This document shows positions 8,650 to 16,447 of a DNA stretch of 48,305 nt, in pieces (the first letter of the stretch is position 1; every line of letters begins with the position of its first letter). The position numbers and the translations under genes are program-made. The DNA is taken from positions 1-48,305 of the forward strand of contig NZ_CADIJW010000046.1 in the NCBI RefSeq assembly GCF_902859745.1, given 5' to 3'. The notes below the pieces were generated by a model that saw nothing but the letters and a program-made list of their open reading frames with translations, was not told the origin of the DNA and searched no databases. The DNA is from Achromobacter dolens (lineage in GTDB: Bacteria > Pseudomonadota > Gammaproteobacteria > Burkholderiales > Burkholderiaceae_B).

Positions 8650-8751
8650 TGGCCGTTTCTTTTCGTGATTGACAGGCCCGGGGTGCAGCGACCTTCCAAC
8701 GCGTTTCGCACTGGTGCATGACCGCCCGCAGGCCGGGCCTGCAACGGCGGC

Positions 8752-10296
8752 TCAGCGCGGCGCGGGGGCGGACACCTTGGCGCCGCCACGCCAGCGGTTC
8801 ACCAGCACCAGCAACGCGGTGGCCAGCAGCAGCACGGTGGCGGTGGCGATGACCGCCGCGTAGCCCGCGTCGAACGCGTCGCGGGCCAGCCGCGCCAGCG
8901 CGGCGCCTGTGTCGCTGGACAGGCCCTCGGCCACCACCAGCGCTTCGTCCAGGCTGTCGCGCGCCGCACCGGCCCCGGCTGCCGGCAGGCCGGCGGGCAC
9001 GTCCAGCGTGTGCGCGTAGACGCCCGACAGGATCGAGCCCATCAGCGTCACGCCCAGCGCGCCGCCCAGTTCATACGACACTTCCTCGATCGACGCGGCC
9101 ATGCCGGCGCGCTCGGGCGTGGCGCTCTGCATGATGGTGCTGGACGCGGCGGTCATGGTGGCGCCGATGCCCACGCCCAGCACGCACAGGCTGGCGATCT
9201 GCGCCGCCAGCGCGCCGTCGTAGCTGAACAGGTAGCCGCCCATGCCCAGGCCGGACACCAGCAGCGAGACGAACAGCAGGCGCGCGCTGCCCACCTTCGG
9301 CAGCAGCCAGCCGGCCAGCGGGCCGGCGATGAACGCGGCCAGCGGCAGCGGCAGGATGTAGAGCGCGGCCTGGATCGGCGACATGCCCAGCACCAGTTGC
9401 AGGCGCTGGCTGAACACCAGCTCCATGCCGAGCAGCGCCGCCGCCGCGAACAGCGCCGAGGCCACCGCCGAACTGAAGCTGCGGTTGCGGAAGATGGCGA
9501 AGTCGATCAGCGGATGGGGCCGCGCGCGCTGGCGCCGGGCGAAGATGAACAGCATCGCGGCGCCGCCGGCGCAGGCCAGCGCGGCGTCCAGCCAGGACGG
9601 CTGGGCGCGGCCCAGCTCCTTGAGCGCATAGGCGGTCAGGATCAGGCCGACCATCACCTGCAGCGAGCCGACCAGGTCCCAGGGGCGCTGGCGGTCCGGC
9701 CGGCCGGCCGGGATGTAGCGGCGCGCCAGCGGCAGCGCCAGCAGCACGATCGGCAGGTTGATCAGGAACACCGAGCCCCACCAGAAGTGCTCCAGCAGGA
9801 TGCCGCCGATGACCGGACCGAGCGCCGCGCCGCCCGAGGCCACCGAGGCCCAGACGCCGATGGCGATGGCTCGCTCGCGCTCGTCTGCGAAGGTCAGGCG
9901 CAGGATCGACAGCGTCGCCGGCATCATCATGGCCGCACCCACCGCCAGCACCGCGCGCGCCGCGATCAGCGCCGCGGGGTTGGGCGAATAGGCCGCCGCC
10001 AGCGAGGCCGCGCCGAACACGGCCAGGCCCATCATGAACAGGCGCTTGTGGCCCAGGCGGTCGCCCAGCGTGCCCATGCCCAGCAGCAGGCCGGACACCA
10101 CCAGCGCGTAGATGTTGACGATCCAGAGCTTGGACGAGGCCGTCACGCCCAGTTCGTGCGTGAGCCGAGGCAGGGCGGTGTACAGCACGGTCATGTCGAC
10201 CACGATCAGCAATAGGGCGCTGGAAACGATGGCCAGCACCAGCCAGCGACCCGGCGCGGGCGCGGCGACAGCGGGGGAGGGATTGCGCTGCGTCAT
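8752..10296 (-). CDS. DHA2-family (EmrB/QacA-like) MFS multidrug exporter, 14 helices
   Basis: A 514-residue inner-membrane antiporter. The N-terminal ALLLIVVDMTVLYTALPRLT is the DHA2 motif D1-like first helix with its conserved Asp. GMGTLGDRLGHKRLFMMGL is the motif A loop, and GPVIGGILLEHFWWGSVF matches antiporter motif C. The two additional central helices bring the total to 14, and the length is standard for SmvA/QacA-like proteins that export cationic dyes, biocides or antibiotics with proton exchange. The start at 10296 has AGGAG 7 bases upstream. The gene is divergent from a LysR regulator, whose site-like repeats fill the shared intergenic region. Confidence 0.87.
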   Translation of the reverse strand: MTQRNPSPAVAAPAPGRWLVLAIVSSALLLIVVDMTVLYTALPRLTHELGVTASSKLWIVNIYALVVSGLLLGMGTLGDRLGHKRLFMMGLAVFGAASLAAAYSPNPAALIAARAVLAVGAAMMMPATLSILRLTFADERERAIAIGVWASVASGGAALGPVIGGILLEHFWWGSVFLINLPIVLLALPLARRYIPAGRPDRQRPWDLVGSLQVMVGLILTAYALKELGRAQPSWLDAALACAGGAAMLFIFARRQRARPHPLIDFAIFRNRSFSSAVASALFAAAALLGMELVFSQRLQLVLGMSPIQAALYILPLPLAAFIAGPLAGWLLPKVGSARLLFVSLLVSGLGMGGYLFSYDGALAAQIASLCVLGVGIGATMTAASSTIMQSATPERAGMAASIEEVSYELGGALGVTLMGSILSGVYAHTLDVPAGLPAAGAGAARDSLDEALVVAEGLSSDTGAALARLARDAFDAGYAAVIATATVLLLATALLVLVNRWRGGAKVSAPAPR

Positions 10297-10327
10297 GCAT
10301 TGACTCCTATAACGCCGGATATTTTCA

Positions 10328-10374
10328 ATCTATGAAGCATGGATAAGAAGTTGGAATCCATCTATAAAATAGAT
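10328..10374. promoter_or_regulatory. LysR-type binding sites between exporter and regulator
   Basis: An exact inverted repeat ATCTAT-AAA-ATAGAT lies at 10360-10374. A related half, ATCTAT at 10328-10333 followed by a degenerate CATGGAT arm ending at 10344, sits 32 bases away. The AT-rich region contrasts with its GC-rich surroundings and has the form of the paired recognition and activation sites of LysR regulators (T-N11-A type). Confidence 0.55.
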
Positions 10375-10451
10375 GTATCGGTGGCGGCTCCGTCGCCCCG
10401 TGCGGCCGGCAACCGTTTTGAAGGCTTGCCTGGCCACGACCGGAGACAACC

Positions 10452-11327
10452 ATGCACTGGACCCTGGAACAACTGCGGCACTTCGTGGCGGCGGCGGACG
10501 CCGGCTCGTTTTCGGCGGCGGCGCGCCAGGTGGGCCGGGCGCAATCGGCCGTCAGCACCTCGCTGGGATTGCTGGAAGCGGACCTGGGGGTGGAGCTGTT
10601 CGACCGCTCGCGCCGCAATGCCACGCTGACCCGGGCCGGTGAAGTGCTGTTGCAGGAGGCGCGCGAGCTGTTGCGCCAGGCGGCGGGACTGGAGCAGCGG
10701 GCGCGGTCATTCGCGGCCGGGCAGGACGCGCACCTCAGCCTGGCGCTGGACGAGGCCTTGCCCGATCGGGTGCTGGGCGCGCTGGTGAAGGAGGTCTCGG
10801 CGCGCTTTCCCGCGCTGGAACTGACCCAGTTGAACGGCACGGCCACCGAAGTGGCGGACTATGTCTCGCAGGGGCGCGCCAGCGTGGCGTTCCATTACGA
10901 TCGCGGCGATCCGGGCGCGGCCTTCGCCCATCGCTACCTGGGCGACGTGGGACAGGGCATCTTCGTGGCGCGCGACCATCCGCTGGCCGCGTTGCCCGAA
11001 GTCACGCGCAACGACCTGGCGCGCCATCGTCAACTGGTGATGCGGATGGAGGGGGTGGAGGATGTGGTGATGAGTCCGTCGGCGTGGCGTTCAGACAGTT
11101 TCTACAGCATCGCCGCCATGGCCGTGGATGGCTTGGGCTGGGCCATTCTGCCGCTGAACATCGCCGAGTACGAGGGCTACCGCGAGGACCTGGCCAATGT
11201 GCCGTGCGTCGGCCTGTCGCTGCCGCCGCTGTCGGTGCGCACGCTCTGGCTGCAGGGCCGGACGCCGACGGCCACCGAGCGCTGGATCCAGGATCGCATG
11301 GAGCAACTGCTGCATCCGGCGGCCTGA
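10452..11327 (+). CDS. LysR-family regulator, divergent to the DHA2 exporter
   Basis: A 291-residue LysR-type regulator. The N-terminal winged helix (LEQLRHFVAAADAGSFSAAARQVGRAQSAVS through LEADLGVELFDRS) occupies residues 4-60, followed by the linker helix and a periplasmic-binding-protein-like effector domain from about residue 90. GGAGA lies just before the ATG. Location beside the oppositely oriented exporter suggests that it activates the exporter in response to an exported compound and controls itself; this is inference from the usual LysR arrangement. Confidence 0.87.
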   Translation: MHWTLEQLRHFVAAADAGSFSAAARQVGRAQSAVSTSLGLLEADLGVELFDRSRRNATLTRAGEVLLQEARELLRQAAGLEQRARSFAAGQDAHLSLALDEALPDRVLGALVKEVSARFPALELTQLNGTATEVADYVSQGRASVAFHYDRGDPGAAFAHRYLGDVGQGIFVARDHPLAALPEVTRNDLARHRQLVMRMEGVEDVVMSPSAWRSDSFYSIAAMAVDGLGWAILPLNIAEYEGYREDLANVPCVGLSLPPLSVRTLWLQGRTPTATERWIQDRMEQLLHPAA

Positions 11328-11404
11328 GCGGGCCGGAGCGGCCGGGCGGCCGGCGCTGGCGGCCTGCGGAAGGCGACCGCCGCGGCGGCCCGAGCCCGGA
11401 CGTG

Positions 11405-11851
11405 TCAGGCCTTCTTGCGATACACCAGCACCGGCGTGGTGGAGTGCGCCAGCACCTTCTGCGTCTGGCTGCCCAGCACCACGGCGGCCATGCCGCGCCG
11501 GCCGTGCGAGGCCATGGCGATCAGGTCGCAATGGCGTTCGCGGGCGGTGTCGATGATGGCCTGGTAGGGATCCTCGTGGGTGGCGCGCAGCGTTTCGCAG
11601 GGCACGCCGGCCTCGCGCGCCTGGGTGGCGGCGGCGCTCAAGAGGCGTTCGGCCTGGGCGCGGATCTGGCCCTGGTAGTCGCTCAGGCTGTGGGCCACTT
11701 GCGCCGCGCCCATGGCGAAGACGTGGAAGGGCTCCTCGACGGTGAGGATGGTGGCCTTGGCGCCCAGCGACTTGGCCAGATCAAGGCTTTCGACCAGCGC
11801 TTCCGAGGACAATTGCGAGCCGTCCGTGGGAATGAGAATGTGCTTGTACAT
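11405..11851 (-). CDS. Universal stress protein, UspA family
   Basis: A 148-residue cytoplasmic protein forming a single Usp domain. It starts with the canonical beta strand and loop YKHILIPTDGS, and ends with the nucleotide-binding loop SHGRRGMAAVVLGS followed by VLAHSTTPVLVYR. Presence of the glycine-rich loop suggests that it is an ATP-binding Usp rather than a UspA sensu stricto. Such proteins protect against starvation, oxygen limitation and envelope or DNA stress. The gene is monocistronic by spacing, and its upstream region contains an FNR/Anr-like box at the position expected for an oxygen-limitation-activated promoter. Confidence 0.92.
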   Translation of the reverse strand: MYKHILIPTDGSQLSSEALVESLDLAKSLGAKATILTVEEPFHVFAMGAAQVAHSLSDYQGQIRAQAERLLSAAATQAREAGVPCETLRATHEDPYQAIIDTARERHCDLIAMASHGRRGMAAVVLGSQTQKVLAHSTTPVLVYRKKA

Positions 11852-11904
11852 GGTGTCTCCCGTGTTTGTGCAGCGGCCGTCGCGACTTGCGACGGTTACG
11901 TAAC

Positions 11905-11946
11905 ACTGTATCGGTCGGGAGAGGGCGGCTACTTGAGCGGAATCAA
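11905..11946 (-). promoter_or_regulatory. FNR/Anr-type activated promoter of the universal stress gene
   Basis: TTGAT-TCCG-CTCAA on the minus strand (11946-11933) matches the FNR/Anr consensus TTGAT-N4-ATCAA at 9 of 10 positions. A -10-like TACAGT lies at 11910-11905. A start site about 7 bases further, near 11898, would put the box centre at about -41.5, the classic class II activation geometry. No good -35 box is present, as expected for an activator-dependent promoter. The palindrome GTTACGTAAC (11895-11904) and a 7-bp hairpin CCGTCGC/GCGACGG (11877-11895) lie in the leader. Confidence 0.6.
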
Positions 11947-11984
11947 ACCTTGCGCAGGGTCAAACCGCCCCGCGCGGCCCCGCG

Positions 11985-12671
11985 TCAGCTCAACAGCGCC
12001 GCGACCAGGTCGCCGCCCGCGCGGTCGCTTTCGCTGAAATCGAGCGCCGTCTGCACGTGTTCCAGGTGCTCGTCCATCAGCGCGCAGGCGCGGTCGACGT
12101 CGCCGGCGCGGGCCGCTTCGATGAAGGCGTGATGCTCGCGCGATGAGCAACTGGCATCGTGCGAGCTCTGGTACAGCACGGTGATCACGGCGCTGCGCGC
12201 CGACAGCTCGCGCAGCATGCCGGTCAGCACCGAATTGCCGACGGCCTCGGCCAGCAGGATGTGGAAGTCGCCCAGCAGGCGGTTGCGGGCCTGCACGTCG
12301 CCGCTTTCGACCGCGGCGCGCTCCTGGGCCAGGTGGGCGTCGATGCGGCGGTAGTCGGCCGCCGTGGCGCGGGCGACGAACTCGCGCGCCAGCGCGGCCT
12401 CGAGGATGCGGCGCACCGCGTAGACCTCGCGCGCCTCGTTGGCGTCGGGCTTGCTGACGAAGGCGCCCTTGTCGGGCACGATGTTGATGAGCTTGTCCTT
12501 GGACAGCATCAGCAGGGCCGCGCGGATCTTGGTGCGGCTGACCTTGTAGACGCGCGCCAGCGCCTCTTCGCGCAGGCGGGTGCCGGGCGGCAGCCGGTGC
12601 GCCACGATGGCGGCGGCGATGGCCTTGGCGATATCGTCGGCGCTGGGATCGGCGGGAACTTCCTGGGTCAT
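11985..12671 (-). CDS. GntR-family regulator, FadR/FCD subfamily
   Basis: A 228-residue regulator. The winged helix is at residues 10-75 (LPPGTRLREEALARVYKVSRTKIRAALLML, then VPDKGAFVSKP), and a helical FCD effector domain follows with likely metal ligands in ARNRLLGDFHILLAEAVGNSVL and SREHHAFIEAARAGD. FCD regulators usually bind small carboxylates. It is last in the apparent Bug receptor/dipeptidase/regulator operon, 108 bases after the dipeptidase; the AT-rich gap could hold its own promoter. No strong ribosome site precedes the ATG. Confidence 0.85.
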   Translation of the reverse strand: MTQEVPADPSADDIAKAIAAAIVAHRLPPGTRLREEALARVYKVSRTKIRAALLMLSKDKLINIVPDKGAFVSKPDANEAREVYAVRRILEAALAREFVARATAADYRRIDAHLAQERAAVESGDVQARNRLLGDFHILLAEAVGNSVLTGMLRELSARSAVITVLYQSSHDASCSSREHHAFIEAARAGDVDRACALMDEHLEHVQTALDFSESDRAGGDLVAALLS

Positions 12672-12779
12672 GAAGCGCGGGGCGGAAAGACTGTATGGGC
12701 AGCCAGTCTATCAAAATCCCGGGCTGGCAACATTTATTGCATACGAAAATTGTTGGAGCCGCTGCCTCGTCCGCCGCAC

Positions 12780-14183
12780 TCAGGCGCGGAACGCCGCCGG
12801 CTGGTACTGGCCGAGCGCGTCGAGCAGCCGCGTCCAGGCCTGCACGCCCTCGCGGATCGAGCCGATGCGGAAGAACTCGTTGGGCGCGTGCACGTCCTCG
12901 TCGGGCAGGTTGAAGCCGAACATCAGCGTGTCGATGCCGAGGGTTTCCTTGAACACCGACGTGATCGGCACGGAGGCCCCCAGCCGCACATGGATCGGAT
13001 CGCGGCCGTCTTCGGTCCGCAGCACCGCCTGGGCCGCGCGCACCAGCGGATGGTCCGGCGCCAGCGTCGAGGCCGGCGAGCCGTCGTGCATCGCCACCAC
13101 CTCCAGCGCGGCGCCGGGCGGGCAGTGCGCCCGCAGGTGCGCCAGGACCGCGCGGATCACCCGCGCCGGGTCCTGGCCTTCGACCACGCGCACGGTCAGC
13201 TTGGCCGAGGCCTCGCAGGCGATGATGGTCTTGGTGCCGGCGCCGGTATAGCCGCCCCACATGCCGTTCACGTCCAGGGCCGGGCGCAGCGTGATGCGCT
13301 CGCGCGGGCTGTAGCCGGGCTCGCCATGGCTGGTCGCGCCCACGTCGTCGAAGAACGCCGCCTCGTCATAAGGAAAGGCGGCGGTGTCCTGGCGCTGGCG
13401 CGGCGTGGGCGGCGCGGCGTCGTCGTCGAAGCCGGCCACCGCGACGCGGCCATCGGCCGCATGCAGCGTGGCCAGCAGCGCGGCCATGTCGTGCAGCGCA
13501 TTGCGCACGCCGCCGCCATAGCGCCCCGAATGCAGATCCTTGGCGGCCGTGCGCAACCGCACCTCCAGCGCCGCGTTGCCGCGCGCGCCGGTGTTGATGG
13601 TCGGCACCTGGGCGCTGGCGCGGCCGCCGTCGGCCGACAGCACCGCGTCGGCGGCCAGCAGGGCGCCGTGGCGCTGGATCAGCGCGCGCAGCGTGGGGCT
13701 GCCGGTTTCCTCTTCGCCCTCGATGAACACCTTGATGTTGACCGGGCAACTGCGCAGCGTGGCCAGGAAGGCGAACACCACCTCCAGCGCCACCGTGGTC
13801 GAACCCTTGACGTCGGAGGCGCCGCGCGCATAGAGCCGGTCCCCGACCTGGGTCGGCTCGAAAGGCGGGGTGCGCCACAGTTCCAGCGGGTCGGTCGGCT
13901 GCACATCGTAGTGGCCGTAGATCAGCAGCGTGGGCTTGCCGGGCGCGCCCAGCCACTCGCCGTAGACGGCCGGCTCGCCGCCGCCCTCCAGCAATTGCAC
14001 GTTGTGCAGCCCGTCGCGGCGCAGCCGCTCGCACAGGAAGTCGCGCGCCCGCGCCATGTGCGGGGCAAAGGCCGGGTCGGCGCTGACGCTGGGGATGCGC
14101 AGGAATGCCTTGAGCCAATGCGCGATCAGCGGCTGGCGCGCGTCGAGGTGCGCCAGCACCGGCTGGATGAGAGTGTCGGACAT
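12780..14183 (-). CDS. M20-family metallopeptidase (dipeptidase/deacylase)
   Basis: A 467-residue zinc peptidase of the M20 family, close to the usual 460-470 of cytosolic dipeptidases. The first metal/catalytic block is LLIYGHYDVQP (His metal ligand, Asp catalytic). ARGASDVKG carries the bridging Asp and EGEEETGSP the general-base Glu and a metal-binding Glu. The dimerisation (lid) domain occupies about residues 195-350, and a late APNEFF motif carries the remaining ligand region. The start at 14183 is preferred over 14219 because GGAG lies 7 bases upstream and the longer version overlaps the stop of the Bug gene. Likely hydrolyses dipeptides or N-acyl amino acids brought in or sensed via the adjacent Bug receptor system; exact substrate unknown. 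Confidence 0.88.
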   Translation of the reverse strand: MSDTLIQPVLAHLDARQPLIAHWLKAFLRIPSVSADPAFAPHMARARDFLCERLRRDGLHNVQLLEGGGEPAVYGEWLGAPGKPTLLIYGHYDVQPTDPLELWRTPPFEPTQVGDRLYARGASDVKGSTTVALEVVFAFLATLRSCPVNIKVFIEGEEETGSPTLRALIQRHGALLAADAVLSADGGRASAQVPTINTGARGNAALEVRLRTAAKDLHSGRYGGGVRNALHDMAALLATLHAADGRVAVAGFDDDAAPPTPRQRQDTAAFPYDEAAFFDDVGATSHGEPGYSPRERITLRPALDVNGMWGGYTGAGTKTIIACEASAKLTVRVVEGQDPARVIRAVLAHLRAHCPPGAALEVVAMHDGSPASTLAPDHPLVRAAQAVLRTEDGRDPIHVRLGASVPITSVFKETLGIDTLMFGFNLPDEDVHAPNEFFRIGSIREGVQAWTRLLDALGQYQPAAFRA

Positions 14184-14215
14184 GCAGACTCCGTGGGAAG
14201 GAAGAGGGCGGCCGC

Positions 14216-15187
14216 TCATTCGGCCTGGAAACCGCTGCTGCGCACCAGTTCGGTCAGGCGCGCGGTCTGTTCGGCATAGAAGGCTTCGCTGGCGCCCAGG
14301 GTCTGCGGCTCGAACAGGATCTTGCCCTGGGCCAGCAGCGTCTTGCGCGCGGCGGGGTCGGCCAGCGCCGCCTCGACCGCCGCGTGCAGCTTCTGCGCCA
14401 CCGCATCGGGCGTGCCTTGCTTGACCATGTAGGCGGTCCAGATGGTGTAGTTGAAGTCCTTCAGGCTGGCGCTTTCCTGCACGCTCGGCACGTCGGGCAG
14501 CATCGGCAGGCGGTCGCGGTTGAGGGTGCCGATGATGCGGATGCGGCCTTCGCGCCGCAGGTCCTCGTAATTGGCCTGATAGGGCACGATGGCGAAGTCG
14601 ATCTGGCCGCCCGCCATGTCGGTCAGCATCGGCGAGGCGCCGCGATAGGGGATGTGCGTCAGCGTCAGGCCGGCGCGCTTGGAAAGCGCCTCGGTGATGA
14701 GGTGGATCATCGAACCCGCGCCGCCCGAGCCGTACGTCAGCGGCGCGCCGCCCCGCCGGGCCAGCGCCACCAGTTCATCGACGTTGGCCACGCCCAGCCC
14801 GGCGCGCGTCATCACCACGTAGGGCGAGGTGGCGACCGGCGCGATCATGCGGAAGGCCTCGGGCCGGTAGTGGACCGATTTGTTGGTCAGGCCGGCCAGG
14901 ATCAGTTCGTTGGGCGAGCCCTGGAACACGTAGTAGCCGTCGGCCTTGGCGCCCAGCACGCGATTGGCGCCGAGCACGCCGTTGGCCCCGCCCAGGTTCT
15001 CGACGATGACCTGGCCGCCCAGCGCCTGGGTCATCGGCCCCTGCAGCGCGCGCGCCGTGATGTCGCTGGCGCCGCCGGCCGGATACGGCACCATCAGCGA
15101 TACCGGCCGGGCGGGGTAGTCTTCGGCGGCGGCGCCCGTGGCCAGCAGGGCGAGCGCGGCGACGGTGGATAACAGCAGTGTCTTCAT
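14216..15187 (-). CDS. Bug-family periplasmic solute-binding receptor (tripartite tricarboxylate type)
   Basis: A 323-residue secreted protein. The signal peptide is residues 1-21 (hydrophobic core LLLSTVAALALLATGAAA, cleavage near AAA-ED). The mature part begins YPARPVSLMVPYPAGGASD, the Bug hallmark. Further family motifs are VENLGGANGVLGANRV, TYGSGGAGSMIHLITEAL and HIPYRGASPMLTDMAGGQIDF. The start at 15187 has AAGGGA upstream; an earlier in-frame start at 15241 would precede the signal peptide with polar residues. No TctA/TctB membrane components are nearby, the usual orphan-Bug situation in Bordetella and Achromobacter. Operon with the M20 peptidase suggests an amino acid, acyl amino acid or similar ligand. 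Confidence 0.9.
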   Translation of the reverse strand: MKTLLLSTVAALALLATGAAAEDYPARPVSLMVPYPAGGASDITARALQGPMTQALGGQVIVENLGGANGVLGANRVLGAKADGYYVFQGSPNELILAGLTNKSVHYRPEAFRMIAPVATSPYVVMTRAGLGVANVDELVALARRGGAPLTYGSGGAGSMIHLITEALSKRAGLTLTHIPYRGASPMLTDMAGGQIDFAIVPYQANYEDLRREGRIRIIGTLNRDRLPMLPDVPSVQESASLKDFNYTIWTAYMVKQGTPDAVAQKLHAAVEAALADPAARKTLLAQGKILFEPQTLGASEAFYAEQTARLTELVRSSGFQAE

Positions 15188-15245
15188 CGGAGTCCCTTGG
15201 ATGTTGTGTGTTTTCCGGAATGCTAGAAGCGCTGTTTTCATCTGT

Positions 15246-15261
15246 CCAATCGATTGATTGG
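15246..15261. promoter_or_regulatory. Inverted repeat in the Bug/LysR divergent promoter
   Basis: CCAATC-GATT-GATTGG is an exact inverted repeat with a nested palindrome CAATCGATTG. It lies between the start codons of the Bug gene (15187) and the LysR gene (15321), the usual location of a LysR recognition site. Confidence 0.55.
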
Positions 15262-15320
15262 CTGATTACAATGCGTTTTATGCATGATTTTTCGCGGCGC
15301 GGCCGCGTCCCGGAGATTTC

Positions 15321-16235
15321 ATGAATCTGTCGCAACTGGCTCATCTGGTGGCGCTGCTGGAGACCGGCTCGTTCACCCGCGCCGCGGAATCGCTGCACCT
15401 GTCGCAGCCCGCGTTCAGCCGCAGCATCCAGTTGCTGGAGGCCGAGCTGGGGGCGCCGCTGGTGGATCGCATCGGCAAGCGCAACGAGGCCACGCCGCTG
15501 GGTCGGCAGGTGGCCGCGCGCGCCCGCCGGGTGCTGGCCGAGGTGCACGAGATCCGGCGCGAGGCCGAGCTGCTGGCGCAGGGCGCGGCCGGCGCGGTGG
15601 CGCTGGGCCTGGGTGCCGCGCCCGGCGCGCTGTTGAGCGTGCCGCTGATGCGCCATGTGATGGACGCCTATCCGCGGCTGCGCGTGCGCCTGTCGCGCGG
15701 GCCGACCGACGCGCTGCTCGCCGGCCTGCGTGAACGCGCCCTGGACGCGCTGGTCGTGCACGTGCGCACGCTGGACGACGACGCGGACCTGGACGTGGCC
15801 GCCATGCCCAGCCTGGCGTCGGGCTTTGTCTGCCGCCCGGACCATCCGCTGCTGGCGGGCCCCGCGCCGTCGCTGTCGCAGGTGCTGGCGTATCCCGTGG
15901 TGTCCACCGGCCTGTCGCCGGAGATCCGGCGGCGCGTCGCGGCGGCGCGGCCGGACGGCTTCGAACTGCACATGGAAAGCGAGGACATCGGCGGCCTGCT
16001 CGATATCGCCGCGCGCTCCGACGCGCTCTATCTGGGCGTGCTGGCGTCGGCCGCCGGGCCGGTTGCCGAGGGCCGCCTGGCGCGCCTGCCGCCGCCGCCG
16101 GATTTCGACATCGCGGCGCATTTCGCCTTTGTCACGCTGCGCGGACGCAGCGAAAGCCCGGCCACCCGCATCGCGCGGGAGTTCTGCTTCGAGCAGATGG
16201 GGCGGGCCGCGCAGGGGGCGGCCGCCGAGGGCTAG
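15321..16235 (+). CDS. LysR-family regulator, divergent to the Bug/dipeptidase operon
   Basis: A 304-residue LysR-type regulator with the N-terminal domain NLSQLAHLVALLETGSFTRA and SLHLSQPAFSRSIQLLEAELG (residues 2-45), then an effector-binding domain. CGGAGA sits just before the ATG. The final 15 residues are Ala/Gly-rich and probably disordered. Divergence from the Bug receptor gene and the inverted repeat between them suggest control of that operon. With a GntR regulator at the other end, the operon may have dual control. Confidence 0.87.
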   Translation: MNLSQLAHLVALLETGSFTRAAESLHLSQPAFSRSIQLLEAELGAPLVDRIGKRNEATPLGRQVAARARRVLAEVHEIRREAELLAQGAAGAVALGLGAAPGALLSVPLMRHVMDAYPRLRVRLSRGPTDALLAGLRERALDALVVHVRTLDDDADLDVAAMPSLASGFVCRPDHPLLAGPAPSLSQVLAYPVVSTGLSPEIRRRVAAARPDGFELHMESEDIGGLLDIAARSDALYLGVLASAAGPVAEGRLARLPPPPDFDIAAHFAFVTLRGRSESPATRIAREFCFEQMGRAAQGAAAEG

Positions 16236-16447
16236 GGCCGGCTCACACGGCAAGCAGCCTCGCGCAGGTCCGGGGAGGCGCCTCGCCGCGTCGACGACCC
16301 CTGGCGCGACGGATTCATGCCGCTTTGTGCACAATCGGCACGCCAGCCCTGATCAATCGCGCGGCCGTCTTGGCGTATCCTGCTGCGGTCGGCGCCTCGC
16401 GCCAGCGGCGCGCGCCGCCGGCCATGCCTTTCTCCCTGGAATTCCCC

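Noticed and set aside
8728-8742. GCAGGC-CGG-GCCTGC hairpin between the TetR and exporter genes as a terminator
   Set aside because: A 6-bp stem with a 3-base loop and no T tract on either strand is expected by chance in such GC-rich DNA.
16325-16334. TTGTGCACAA palindrome upstream of the desulfhydrase as a defined operator
   Set aside because: Perfect but short, isolated and without a recognisable promoter or adjacent regulator; noted only in the gene entry.
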